Assembly: GCF_023101765.2 (NCBI RefSeq)
Contig: NC_064214.1
Coordinates: forward strand, 1,928,001-1,992,000
DNA: 64,000 nucleotides
Direction: 5' to 3'
From: Spodoptera frugiperda
Taxonomy: Eukaryota > Arthropoda > Insecta > Lepidoptera > Noctuidae
Shown here: piece after piece, positions 45,665 to 57,282 of the stretch
How positions within the stretch are numbered: position 1 is the stretch's first letter
Layout of the letters: every line of letters starts with the position of its first letter
Position numbers and translations under genes: made by a program
The notes under the pieces: model-generated
Databases searched by the model: none
What the model was told of the DNA's origin: nothing
Seen by the model: the letters and a program-made list of their open reading frames with translations, nothing else

Positions 45665-45963
45665 TTAATTATTATGTTATCGGCTTACTCACGTAACTTT
45701 TTTTTGTTTTTGAGGGGGAATATCATTTAATTTCTTCTCTCGCCTTGGGCGAGGCGGGAGGGAGTGTCAGACTCTTACTGACTAAAAACCACCCCGTTCT
45801 TACTCCTGTTTTTTGAACCGGAGCCCCGGTAAATCCGCTAGGTAGTCCGCAGTTCCAGAGGCTCATATTCATGAGTAGCATTCCGCGATACACGCGAGAG
45901 TAGCAACGCGACAATCGCCGCGTCGTGTTATAATATAATATCTCACGAAAGTTATAATAAAAT
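45665..45963 (+). mobile_element. Foldback-family element split by a LINE
   Basis: Bracketed by a perfect 12-bp duplication AACAGGCGTGAA (45653-45664 and 45964-45975). It begins TTAATTATTATGTTATCGGC, TTACTCACGTAAC, is interrupted by the LINE at 45698-45858, then continues AGGCTCATATTCATGAGTAG, CATTCCGCGATACACGCG and ends CTCACGAAAGTTATAATAAA. Confidence 0.65.
45698..45858 (-). mobile_element. R1-like LINE 3' fragment, nested
   Basis: Poly(T), then TCTCTCGCCTTGGGCGAGGC, CAGACTCTTACTGACTAAAA, ACCACCCCGTTCTTACTCCT and GCTAGGTAGTCCGCAGTTCC. It sits inside the foldback element. Compared with 32640, about 40 bases of the host repeat (the TTTGACGAG...CCATGCT stretch) are missing at the junction. 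Confidence 0.75.
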
Positions 45964-46913
45964 AACAGGCGTGAAGTTATGATGATGAATTATGTTTGAA
46001 TAACAAGCCCACATAATAAAGTTAAGGAGATATTTCGTAAGTTAATCGTATATGAACAAGTTTAAGAGATCGACATAAGCTATTAAAGATAAATTCACAA
46101 TTGATAAGTGCTCATACCAGCAATAACTTGGAAATTACTTCCTACGGCGAGTTTGTTCTGAGTTTTGCTCGGTATAATATTGTGTGCTGAGTTTGTGAAT
46201 ATTGGATCTTATAATAATACGTATACGCTTTAATATATTGATTTGATTTTAACAGTGAGGACCTTGCTTTGTTGGTCATATTATGGTAGTAACAGCAACT
46301 GTTACTAGGGAGCCAGCGTCCTCTGATTTTACTCTCAAAGTGAATCTAGAAAAAAGACAGTAGAAAATCTCAATCATGTAATTGTATTTGATCCTATAGG
46401 TAGACAAAAAAATCTAAAATGCTTAACAAGAGAAAAACTCTTCCATGGACATCGGTTTCGGTATATTGCTAACATATCAATACCTCAGTCCAACTTATAC
46501 TCAAACTTGCAATGAGACAGTCACCTATCACAAATAGTCCCTAGATATTTTTGTACCCAGAAAATAGAATATCAATATTTACTAGGAACGACTATAAATA
46601 TTTCGTATGCCAATCGTGTGTCAAGAACATCTTTTTTTAGATACACTTCGTAACTCCATTTTTTGCTCCACATTTTTGGAAAGGTCCCATCAATCATTAC
46701 TCTGACGCATCGTCACTTAGTGGATATGTCATGTCATTTTATGTCAGCAAAGTTAAGAGATATCTACTGACTTAGTAAATTCGAGTGGGAATCACTCGCT
46801 AGTGCAAAAATTTATACTTGTAATTTTGTGAGGTAGTTTTGCCACTTTTTCTTTTAGAATTAGGATTTGTTTTTAGCACCAACTAAATAGATCTTTAACC
46901 AGTGCTTTTATCG

Positions 46914-47061
46914 TTTTTTGTGGGAAAAAACCCATCCAATGTCTTCTCCCGCCTTAGGTGACGTGACAGACACTGTCACTGTCAGACTCTTATTGACTAA
47001 AAACCACCTCGTTTCTACTCCTGCCCAGAGCTGGAGCCGTTAGGTTGTCCGCAGCTCCGGG
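46914..47061 (-). mobile_element. R1-like LINE 3' fragment, diverged
   Basis: AATGTCTTCTCCCGCCTTAG, GTCAGACTCTTATTGACTAA, AAACCACCTCGTTTCTACTC and TCCGCAGCTCCGGG. There is a small local duplication (ACAGACACTGTCACTGTCAG). No clear target duplication. Confidence 0.65.
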
Positions 47062-48430
47062 TAGTTTTTGCATCTTAATAACCTATTCTAATCATTTTGC
47101 AAAATAGGTCATAAAAATAGTGAATTACTGTACTATAAATAAAATAATTCTAAAACCAAACTTGGAGCTACAATAAAAATAATGTGAATATTCTAGAATG
47201 TTCATAATTGGTACCGTCAGCTTAATGGTTTCATTTTCATATCTGCATTTTTACGATCACTACTACGTTTTGCTGAGGCAACCCATTTTCATATTTTAGT
47301 TGCTAAAATAACATAGTATTTTCGCTTTATTTTGTGCAGCTAAAGTACTCAATCATTAACTTTTGGATTCTATGTGTTTCAGTATTAAAATTATGTATGA
47401 AAAACATGACTTTCACCTTGGAACTTTACCGTCTATACAAGTTAGGAACATAATTAATAATGAAAGCTTATTTTTTTCTATTTCGCTTAAATTTTATTCA
47501 TGATTTATTAATAAAGTTAAATTGATATTACCAACGATGACTATCGCCTTTTTTATAATTTTAATGCCTTTTTTCTATCACTAATTATAGAGATTTATAA
47601 GTGCGTCTATTACGCACTAGAGACAAGCTTGAGACTGCTAATAAAGTTAAAAATAAGCAAGAATTAAACGACAACGAACGACGAAGAAACATGAAAACAA
47701 ATACAGTGTAAACAATACCATTTCACTCGCTTTATTCCATGCCTTATTCGGTCCAATGGTATTATTCTTGACTAATGTTAATGGTGAAGCAACAAAAGAC
47801 GAGCATTTGTCACTGAAACACGTCCCGTCAGTAGCCAGGCAACGTTAGTCTGCGGCGTATATCCTTTGCCGTTTCTACCCGATTTCCCGCATTACTAAGT
47901 TGGACGATTTGGGTCCAACGTTATTTATCAACCGACCACGATGATTCGTTTTGCGATTAAAAAGACCCAAAGCTTTGTCAGTTTGATAGGTTTTGCTTGG
48001 CTATATTATTTTAAACTTCTATGTAGGTTATGTATGCTGGGATAAAGGGACCTCGATTTATTTGCTGTTTTGATCCTTGAAAAATCTGCGATCTTCTGAC
48101 TTCGATACGAGTGGAATACGATATCGGTTTAGAGAAAATGCACAAGATTTGAGATTGTGATCTGGTGTTGTTTATATAATGTTGTATTTTAAAAGAATGA
48201 GAAGCTTTCTAGTCTTTTCGTAGTTTATCTGAACACAGGTTTTTTATACGAACGGAGAATAGAGTATCGTATTTACTTCAGGGTTACTATTCAATTCCAC
48301 GAATCCATCCTAGCAAAATAGTATCCATTAATTTGCGTATTTACAAACATTTCATGAAACCAGTTTCGCAGTTTCATCTTCATAGTTGTTGGGTTTCCCA
48401 ATATTGAACTTAATTATTGTTATTACAAAC

Positions 48431-48705
48431 TCTGTCTCGCAAGTACGACTGTCAGACTGATGTGGGTTTCGGGTTCGATTCCCGGGTCGGGCAAATTACG
48501 AAAAATAACCCATTCGTAATTCGGTAATAGCGCGGAGTCTGAAATTGTGTCCGGTATATGGCAAAAGGCTCACCATCTATTACATGGTGGATTGGACTGA
48601 TAACACTAATGGTGAAAAATGGGTGTAAATTGTACAGTGGCATTACGTGCCGTAATGAGCACCTCCACTTACTATTTCAGGGATAAAAGGCGTGACGATA
48701 AAAAT
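48431..48705 (+). mobile_element. tRNA-derived SINE, + copy
   Basis: CTCTGTCTCGCAAGTACGAC, B box GGGTTCGATTCCCGGGTCGG, body CGCGGAGTCTGAAATTGTGT then ACCATCTATTACATGGTGGA, GTGGCATTACGTGCCGTAAT and tail GGGATAAAAGGCGTGACG. The A-box region is degraded, so it is not a working tRNA gene. Confidence 0.7.
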
Positions 48706-49195
48706 GAATATTCATTAAATAAAGAAACACATAAATTACACTAACATTTCTTAATTGAAGCATAAAAATTATTACACAAATCAGTGAATAAAAAACCTTT
48801 TGGCTAAGCATAGTGTCATTATATTAAAAAAGTATTAAATCCTTCGAGAACTGGTAGTTTTGGCTCAAAGCCAGAATAATGGTGGAAGGGAAGAAATGAA
48901 ATAAGTTGAGAGCATTCTCCAGCACTTGTAACGTGAGCCGCATCTGAGCTATCAAATGTGTGGTGGATCGGTAAACTGACAGTTGTTTTTTTTAGAATTC
49001 TTTGTATCTTCTGATATGCTTTTCTTTCTTTTTAACCAAAAACAAGTACAGAAAGATGATAGTTCTCTTTTACATTTTCTAATATACATTAGCTTAAAGG
49101 GTGGTTATTTCTTTTTATCGCCTGCCTCGGTGTCGGACTTTTAAGTATTTCAAGTGTTTATTGCATCTTGTAAATACTTGTAACATGCAAACTGG

Positions 49196-49265
49196 GTGTA
49201 CATTGTACAGTAGCATTACGTGCCGTAATGTGTACCTCTGCCAGCCCCTGCGGGGATAAATTAAG
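49196..49265 (+). mobile_element. SINE 3' fragment
   Basis: GGGTGTACATTGTACAGTAG, CATTACGTGCCGTAATGTGT, ACCTCTGCCAGCCCCTGCGG then GGATAAATTAAG. Only the 3' end is present. Confidence 0.65.
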
Positions 49266-50080
49266 TGTGATATTGTTTATATTTTTTAGGCCAATCTTTA
49301 CTTACATAACTTATTACGCAGAAACCTAAAAAATCTTCTACATTAAAAATCTTATACAATCTTTATAAACTTATCTATACGGCACCTACAATAAAATCTG
49401 TTACTGATACCAACTCTACCGCATTAACAATAAGACCGTTTTTTGCAGTTCAAGTGTAACCAACGCGCGGTTGACCGTACATATCCTTTTCTTACATATT
49501 TTTCTGCTTAATCGTGTGTCCGAAATCACATTGAAGTTATGAAATAGCGTAAGGATGGGAATCCGAGTGGAAATATATATCGCTAGTCTAATTTGAATAG
49601 GGAGGGTCGGGACCTCTCTCACTTGACTGAGGGTCGACAATGACACATAAATTACTACTTTATATGTCCGGCCACTCTGTATCTACGTTCAGCGATGCCA
49701 AAAAGCTTTAAAAATATCTAGGTAAGGAAAATTCTGGGGAAAGGGATAGCAATAGCATAATTTCGTTGTTTTGATGATCCTACATTTGAGAGTTTTTGAG
49801 GTGAAGACTAATTGTGTGGGTTGTTCATTACGCGGTTTGTTTATTTTTGTAACGTTAAAATAAAATGTATTAAGTGTGATTCTTTAGTAATTTAATACAT
49901 GAACATAATGAAAATCTGAGCTGTGTTCCAGATTTTAACCGGTCCAGATCTGGAATTTTCCACGAGCTCAGTATGTTATAGTTATTTTGTGCTTGTACAT
50001 ATATTGTATGTACGCTGTTTAAGTATTTTGCCTTTATGTTTATTGCGTCAACTAACGTAGGGTAGATCATATCAACTTGT

Positions 50081-50170
50081 TAGTCAAAGTCAAATTTCAT
50101 TTATTCCAAATAAACATAGATACTTTTAAAACGTCAAAAAAAGAAACAAAGAATAGTCTGTCAATATGTC
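50081..50170 (+). repeat. Lepidopteran interspersed repeat C, fragment
   Basis: TAGTCAAAGTCAAATTTCAT, TTATTCCAAATAAACATAG, TACTTTTAAAACGTCAAAAA and AATAGTCTGTCA. Confidence 0.55.
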
Positions 50171-50643
50171 TTTTATCAAAAAGCCGTTGACAGAAGCTAT
50201 TATTTTAAATACTTCCAACATTAATACATTTACGTACTTACCACACACAAAATACAAATTATTTCACTAATTCAATTTCAAATATATATCTGTCTAGATA
50301 CAAATCTAATAATCCTTACGTAAATCGGTATCCGTACTCTGTAGAATTTCACTTGAAATTTCAAACGTGGCTGCCAAATTTAGACGAGGAACGATCCTGC
50401 TATAATCGCTTAGTGCTACATCGTTTTCCAATTGATTTAGGAGCCACGCAGTTATCGGTAAATGTGTATAAGCCTGCACAGCTTGCTTTCGAAATTTCAC
50501 TGTTCTGCATTTCGTGATATGTCTCTTACTGACCATGATGGATTTGATTCTGTGATTGGAAGTTGAAGTCTTTAAGTAATATTTTATGGCTTGTTTACAG
50601 AAAAAAATGTGATTACAATTCAAAACTAAACAGTAATGTAATA

Positions 50644-51060
50644 CAGTAGAACTCCAATTATCCGAACTCCGACTATCCGAATCGCCGATTATCCGAATCA
50701 CAAAATTGTCCAAAAACAGTCTAAGTGCGCTATTATTCTCCCCCCCGCGAAGCCAGTGTTTGCGCGTCAAGTCTTGACTTGCCTTGTCTTAACTTGCCGT
50801 TGTGCCTACACTGACTACCCCCCGCGTGTGTGATTTTTATTTCTAAACTTGTACATAAGTACCTACATTTTATTTACATTGAAAACATGAGAAAATATCA
50901 TGTTTCTTTCATTTAATTCAATAAAAAATAGTGCAATATCAAAACGTAGCTTTAATTCTCTCCAATGGCAATTTTTTTTTTAAAAAGTCCAATTATCCGA
51001 ATATTTGATTATCCGAATGGGTCCCGGTCCCCATTAATTCGGATAATTGGAGTTCTATTG
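50644..51060. mobile_element. pogo/Tigger-like MITE
   Basis: 417 bp. The left end CAGTAGAACTCCAATTATCC and the right end, reverse-complemented, CAATAGAACTCCAATTATCC are inverted repeats, flanked by TA on both sides (50642-50643, 51061-51062), the Tc1/mariner target duplication. ATTATCCGAA or CTATCCGAA motifs recur within both ends, as in Tigger elements. The interior contains CCCCCCGCGAAGCCAGTG and TCAAGTCTTGACTTGCCTTG but no transposase. It lies just before DIP exon 2. Confidence 0.85.
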
Positions 51061-51204
51061 TAACTGTTAATCCTATTTTCAACATAAATTCCTTGTTAGT
51101 AGACCCTATTGAATTCAATTCCTAGCTAATTATTTAGATATTGTTATATTTAGATTAAAATTGCTCAACACTATTGTGATGCAAATATTTATTTTTGTCA
51201 ACAG

Positions 51205-51377
51205 TTATAAAGAGCAACATGCGGCATCAGACAACACTGCCGATCACCAAAGTGGGTCCCACAGCATCACTGAGGGATGCTGAGCCAGACTTCATAGGAC
51301 CCATAGAGAACGTCACCGTCGCGCTTGGGAGAGAAGCTGTGCTCACCTGTTCTGTGTCAGACCTTGGAGACTATAAG
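51205..51377 (+). CDS. DIP gene exon 2: first half of Ig domain 1
   Basis: Acceptor TTTTTGTCAACAG, donor GTAAGG. Joined to the single leftover base of the signal exon, it continues VIKSNMRHQTTLPITKVGPT, ASLRDAEPDF, then IGPIENVTVALGREAVLTCS (residues 71-90), ending VSDLGDYK (98). It holds the A-B strands of a V-set Ig domain: the B-strand Cys is residue 89 and an N-glycosylation site (NVT) is at 76-78. DF-x-x-PI-x-NVTV-x-x-GR-x-A-x-L-x-C is the usual start of DIP Ig1. The downstream boundary is phase 0 and joins to VAWIRAD at 63740. Confidence 0.93.
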
Positions 51378-51471
51378 GTAAGGTAGCACTTATTATTTAA
51401 TGAATACAAAAACCATCTATATTCTTTACTAGAGTCGGCATTCTCCCTCGTATAAAGCATCCTACATATAA

Positions 51472-51661
51472 TCGTATTGTCACGCCTTTTATCCCCGAAG
51501 GGGTAGACAGAAGTGCACATTATGGCACGTAATGCCGCTGTACAATGTACACCCACTTTTTACAATTTATGTTGTAAGTCCCATGTAATAGGTGGTGAGC
51601 CTATTGCCATATACCGGGCCCATTTCCAATTTTTTGAAAATTTCTCAGTAGGAGCACGGAG
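51472..51661 (-). mobile_element. SINE insertion, 5'-truncated
   Basis: CACGCCTTTTATCCCCGAAG, GGGTAGACAGAAGTGCACAT, TATGGCACGTAATGCCG and TAGGTGGTGAGCCTATTGCC, reverse orientation. A 12-bp target duplication TCCTACATATAA (51460-51471, 51662-51673) brackets it. It lies 95 bases after DIP exon 2. Confidence 0.8.
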
Positions 51662-52274
51662 TCCTACATATAACTTAAACGTATTTTAAAATTCTTTGTT
51701 AAAATTACAAGGACGTTATATCGTTGCCAGTTTTGAGAAATGGAAGGCCATCACAAGCCAATCCACAGGTACGCTTAAACAGAATAAGAAAAATATTCTA
51801 CCATTAACGCAAAGCTGACTCTCAAATAAAAACATGTTTTGCTCTATTAAACTGACAATATTATGATAAAGTAATAACCCTCATCATTACAAGCAATATT
51901 ATATGAAAGTATATGAAAATTATGTCAATTAGCCGTCAAGACTCAATGAACGGTAATACTCTTTTATAACCACTGAAGCAATGTTATTTCAAGATAACGC
52001 TAATGGCTCTGACCTACATCGAAGAAGGATTTGCAACAATAAAGGAAAGATTGCCCTATTTACTTAATAAGTAAAAAATAATTTCATAATCTATGGAAAA
52101 ATAAAGGAGAAAATACTGCCATCAAACTAAATTAGGTTAAATAGAGATTAAGTGTTTATATTGATTTTAAAGTCAATACACTAAGGAGATTTCACTATGT
52201 AAAATATGAAAAGTGCTTGAAATATGAAATTAGTCATTTTCTAGACCTAGTCTAGCTTAGTCTTGATCATCTCA

Positions 52275-52846
52275 AAGAGCCATCAAACCACCATAGATCC
52301 GTCTACTGCGCCCCCGCAGTACGGTTGCGGTCTGCCCTGCGTGGGCTGAACACCGCCGTGTCCTCAGGGAAGTGATCGGCGACGGCGACCTCTCGCGTCC
52401 GGCTTTGGTTCAGGCCATGGTGCGGAGCGAGGGGGACTGGGATGCCGTCTCCTCCTTCTGCGAAGCAGTTATGCTAGTTAAGGAGGAGGCGGGACGCGGA
52501 ACGAACTTCCTCACGCCCCAGCCGACGCGAAAGACACTCCGGGCGTCGGGGATCGCGACGATCTCCGGCCACCGTAAGTGCGGGTCTGCGGACGGCGAGC
52601 AAGGGTAGCTCGCCGCCCGACCAGACCCGTGTGTGCGGCGCCTCAAAGAGCCATCAGACCACCACAGATGGGGCCCAGTAGGGCTGATGCTTAATCCGGT
52701 GCTGCGGACTACCTAGCGGGGTTACCAGGGCTCCCTCGACAAGCAGGAGTAGGAACGGGGTGGTTTTTAGTCAGTAAGAGTCTGACACTCCCTCTCGCTT
52801 TGCCCTGGCGAGAGAAGTCATTGGATGATTATTATAAAAAAAAAGA
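52275..52846 (+). pseudogene. R1-like LINE, C-terminal coding end plus 3' UTR
   Basis: A GC-rich 5'-truncated insertion with a perfect 14-bp target duplication TCTTGATCATCTCA (52261-52274, 52847-52860) and an A-rich tail. In frame it reads STVAVCPAWAEHRRVLREVI, GDGDLSRPALVQAMVRSEGD, WDAVSSFCEAVMLVKEEAGR, ending EQG* at 52608. The CPAWAEHRRVL...LVQAMV...SFCE pattern is the C-terminus of R1-clade reverse-transcriptase proteins. After the stop the 3' UTR carries CAGTAAGAGTCTGACACTCC and AGAAGTCATTGGATGATT, which identify the ten fragments in this window. Base composition stands out sharply from the AT-rich surroundings. Confidence 0.85.
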
Positions 52847-55800
52847 TCTTGATCATCTCACCAACGCACAGTAAAAACGGTAAAAACTGCAAAAACAAAA
52901 AATTTTACCTGAATTTTAATCAACTTAACCAAATTCATATTTGTTTTTCTCCGACAATCACGCCGACAAAACTCGGGGCAGTTAATCTCAGCGTAAGACC
53001 TACTTCAAATAAACATCTTCGCTCCTAAATCCAACAATCTGAAGTCTAGATTATAATGTAAGCCACTTCGCAGTCATAAAATAAACATCAACAGAATTCC
53101 TTCTCGAAAACGGACAATAAAATTTGATCTTCCTCGTCTTATATTCCCTCGTTGAAAAATAAGAGATTTCGCACAAAAAACATATTTTATATGTTGACGA
53201 TATCTTTATTTTCCACTTTCCGTTTAAGCTATTATTACTCTAATATATTTCTTTGCGTTATAAATCTCTCGATTTTGTTATAAGAGGGATGAAACTAATC
53301 TCAAAATCAACAATATTGGTTTCGTATAATTCCTGATATTGGTTAGAATGAAACATGTTTTTAAATCCCAAAAGGATAGATCAAACATCGGTACATATCA
53401 TTATTTCGTTGAAGAAAGTAATCTTGAACTACTATTACGATGACTAGAAAAAGGACCCGACGTTTGGTTAGCAACTTACAACTCGTTCAGACTACGTTTC
53501 TGGGCCTAATTTTCTAAGTAATCCCTACTCACCAATTAGTATGAAAACTGGTATCAAATAAACCGCTAAGTAATTCAACACGAAATTGCTAGAAGATGAT
53601 GAAAAAGGCTCTCAGATACCTTTGAGGGGCTTACTAAAGTTTGTCTTTCTCAAGAGCGTGCTTCATCCATATTATCAGGTCCCACTTAGTAATCAGAGCT
53701 TAACACAGTCAACTTTAAGGTCACTCCGATTATGCTTAAGAGGTTTATACCGAACTTACTCTCTTAAAACTTTAATGAAATATGTTCACTTGAAATTTAA
53801 ACGATGGCGGTAGTTCCACAACTTTCAAAATTAAACTCGACTATGCAAAATATTACTGTTTCGAAAATATCTGGAAAACTCTCCGTTGCACGGGTCTGAG
53901 TAAAAATATATTATTTCTTTTCATTTTATAAATAAGTTATGATGTGTAAGTCAAACTCCGGGAATATGAATGGCCAATCTCGGTTTGTTGAAAAGGAAAT
54001 TAATGATGTTTCAATCCGAAACACTTAGAAACATTTATCTGTCTGAATCACCATTCATGATGTGTTTTTGCGGCGCAGTAGTGGTTCGTAAATAACCCTC
54101 GTTTATCGAAGATCCATTTAGTGTCCTCGCTCATGAAAAACGAGCTCTTTTCCTTTTAGAAGCAATCGATCAATTGCAATGTCATTTAAACAGAAGCGTA
54201 CCCACGTTTGATCCTGACTGGTTGGTTCGAGCCACAATATTTTTTTTATTACGACGTCTAATAGCTTCGCTGTACATTTCAAGTCTACTTCGCCCAATAT
54301 TTTTTTTACTTTGATGATAAAAAATGTTTATGTAATTTATTTCGATAATTCCCTCGATAAACATATTTTTGTTTATCAAGCTTAAAATGTAAATATTGTA
54401 CCAAGATGCAATATTTTTTTACGTATTTTGTTTAAGGTAACGAAACACATTCAACGCGTTGAGCATGAAGGAAACGCCACCTCTTATATGGTGACGGAAC
54501 CATCACACTATAAACCAGAACACCTGACCTCTCGTTGTGACGAAAGTCTTCAAAATGTAAAGTCAACTTATATTGGAAAATTCTTATAATACGTTCCATC
54601 GTCTGAGCGTCAATGTTGCTGCTATTTTTTAATCTTACTTAGTGATCGTGTACTATCCGTATGACGTCACGTTTCCCCCTGATGTCATGTACGATGTTTC
54701 TGAACCATTCATCCAGATCATTGGTTTGTATGAATCTGAAATGAGGAAGGAAATGTTTAAGTAAATATACATATAAAAGTATCTGCGTATATATATTTTG
54801 TATTTACTATATGTTGTGAATAAATTGAATTAAGCTCCTTATATTGATGTAGCCTCGCTAACAAGAAAGATACGGTAGGCATATTGTTTCCTTGTTTCGT
54901 GTTACAAAAACAATGAATGACAAGTAAATGTAACATAAGTAAGTAAGTATAAAAAGTGATAGTAATAGCCTAACAAAAATGTTAAAAATTATCCTTGATC
55001 AACAAAAGGTGAATAACCCCTAGTATAATGGTACAATCTGACAATAAATATTGATTTTATGCACAGGTGCACTGACATTGTGACAAAGCTTTCATTACTC
55101 ATCACTTCCCCTAACAATCTTCTTCCCACCTCCATTCCTTCCTTGTTATCATTACAATTTACAGACGCAATAGAACTGAATGACGGCCGTTTAATTTCCG
55201 AGGGACCTTGCAACTTTACAAGGCCCTAGTAATAACTGTAAGTAAAACGGTAATTGTAAATCAGGCAGGGATGTATACTCGTAAATGAGAGTGCAAATTT
55301 TGTCGTCTGCTCCAATTTGTTCCCAATCCCGTGCCCGGGATCTCGCTGGTCCCGTGCCCAGCCAACCGTCAAATTCATTTGCATTTCACCGAAGCGTTAT
55401 CTCATTACGATTTGTACATTCCTTCAACTCGTGGACTGTGTAATAATTCACGCGTTCCGTAAAACATTGTGTATTTATAAAATTGATGTGACAGCATCAA
55501 TACATATTTATGGAATTCATTACCGGTCCTTCAAGGCTGTTGAGGTTTTAAAGCTTTGTTATTAAATGAGCCATTTTGTCCTGTCATTTACGTTGCTCAA
55601 TCCATAATTCAGGGAAGATCGCAGCGAAACGTAATTTCTGTTTCGTACCATTATTCGATGCGACATTTAAAGCGACGAATTCGTTGAATTGTTTGTGAAA
55701 TCAGATCTGTTGGTGAATTAACTTAAGTAGCTTTTTTTAAATAAAAAAGTCTAGAGAGATTTTTATTTGAATCCTTTATTAAGTCTAGTAGGCTGGCGGC

Positions 55801-55953
55801 TTAGATGTCTGGAGTATTTTCGACACACTTTTTCGTACTTTTGTTTTTATTCGAAACATTGAAGTGACAGCTTCCATTTCGAGGTTTTGTTTGGTTGATT
55901 TTCTTTTACAAAATGTGTACGGTACATACGGTACCTGTATAGAGTTGAGTATA

Positions 55954-56108
55954 TCACACTTCAAATTATAAATGTGAAAGTTTGTTTGTGTGATGAAACT
56001 ACTGAACGGAAATCGATCAAATTTAGTACCCAAACAGGCTATGAACTGACTTAGGTGATAGGATACTTTTTATCCCACGGAACGAACCAAACCGCTAGCA
56101 GAAGCTAG
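55954..56108 (+). mobile_element. Short Helitron, intact ends
   Basis: A at 55953 then TCACACTTCAAATTATAAATG at the 5' end; GAAACTACTGAACGGAAATC and TTTTTATCCCACGGAA inside; end AAACCGCTAGCAGAAGCTAG followed by T. This gives A|TC...CTAG|T. It is related to 15624 and 18083. Non-autonomous. Confidence 0.65.
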
Positions 56109-57060
56109 TTGACAATATGTCCATATACCGTACACGAATGCAGCACACGGAAAGCATAAAACAAAAGTCAAACTCTCCAAACAAATATCACCGTTGTTTA
56201 CTAAAGCATTCAGATGAAAACTAGGTGCAGTAAGTGCAGTAAGTCGCATATTCATGGTTCAAGTGTCATACACTATCTGTTGCTTGCCGAAGCCAGCTAA
56301 CTGTGAGCGGTACATGTTTAGAATTCATTACTAGCATTGCTTTGTACTGTTGTGTTTCTAAGTCGTGGAGTGTAGGATTTCTGTGTTGTTGTTGATCTTC
56401 TGGTTGTTTTATTGATAGTGATTTGTGTGAAAGAGTTAGGTATAGAAAAAATGGTAAAAATGATGATTACTTTAGTGATAAATGTTTACACAGCACGATA
56501 AAATTGTCTCCTCATAAACAAAATAATTTAATCTGTTTGAGTTCTAAGTACAGCAATCCGTTTCGTTTCTTTTTAAATATTTACACAATACAAAAATGAA
56601 AATTTACTAAAAGACTTACAACAATTTAAAAAATATATACAAATGTATTTACCAAATACCACCGTAGCAGTAAAAAATCATTTCTATTGTTTATTACTAA
56701 ACACGAAACGGACTTAAGGCTCCAAGTTAAATTTTCATGAGATAATTCCCTAAGATCTAAGTACTTTGAAAACGTTAATCGACTTTCCATGTTCAACCTA
56801 ATCCTCTTGAAAGTTCATAAGTCAACGAGGAATCAATAAATCCGCATATTCTGAGGTAGTGGAGTCAGCCTTTTTCTTCACAAAGAGATTGGCAGCGTTT
56901 GCAATTTCTCCCACAAGCTAGCTAACAGCCGACTCATCACGATTTAAATCCACGTCTACATAGAACCTGCTAGCTATAAACTAAGCTGATTTTTACATTG
57001 TGTAAGCTACTGGGTTATATTGCAGTTTCCCTGCTTTTATTTAAATTTACGGTTGATTTG

Positions 57061-57140
57061 AGCCGAAAAGCAGGAGTAGAAAAGAGGTGGTTTTTAGTCA
57101 GCAAGAGTATGACACTCTCTCGTCTCAAAAAAAAAGGTCC
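57061..57140 (+). mobile_element. R1-like LINE 3' scrap
   Basis: GCAGGAGTAGAAAAGAGGTG, GTTTTTAGTCAGCAAGAGTA, TGACACTCTCTCGTCTC then A9. A related A-tailed scrap (TGATGATTTTCGTCTCTCTC, A7) lies at 57288-57324. Confidence 0.65.
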
Positions 57141-57282
57141 ATATTTAATGGTGAAGAGTTCTAGAAAATCATTTCACCTTTCCCTTCTCGTAGGTGAGTT
57201 TTACCCCTTCCAAGAAAGGTTGATTTAAGCCAAAGAAGAATAAATATTTAATGGTGAGGCGTTCTAGAATATCATTTCACCG
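57141..57282 (+). repeat. Local direct duplication, 103-bp period
   Basis: ATATTTAATGGTGAAGAGTT then CTAGAAAATCATTTCACC at 57141 recurs at 57244 as ATATTTAATGGTGAGGCGTT then CTAGAATATCATTTCACC. Each copy follows or precedes a LINE scrap with an A tail. Confidence 0.65.

Larger units (their letters stand above)
20171..51204 (+). other. DIP intron 1 (31,034 bp)
   Basis: It runs from GTAATA (20171) to TTTTTGTCAACAG (51204). It splits a codon after its first base and so keeps frame between the signal exon and Ig exon. It hosts a complete TIR transposon with gene (34479-37255), Helitrons, MITEs, LINE and SINE scraps, listed separately. Unassigned stretches are AT-rich. The exceptions, which look unique and relatively GC-rich, are 23515-23720, 23855-24185, 25040-25250, 27260-27480, 32830-33130 and 47700-47950. 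No other host gene is supported inside. Confidence 0.75.

Noticed and set aside
48455..48500. tRNA gene suggested by GGGTTCGATTCCC
   Set aside because: This B box belongs to a SINE: the body and tail match other SINE copies and no cloverleaf acceptor stem is present.
50306..50770. 154-codon open frame on the - strand
   Set aside because: Its first third lies inside the pogo/Tigger-like MITE terminal repeat and the rest shows no recognisable domain or splice context.
52372..52646. Host gene with GC-rich coding sequence on either strand
   Set aside because: The + frame is the C-terminus of an R1-like LINE inside a 14-bp target duplication; the - frame is its shadow.
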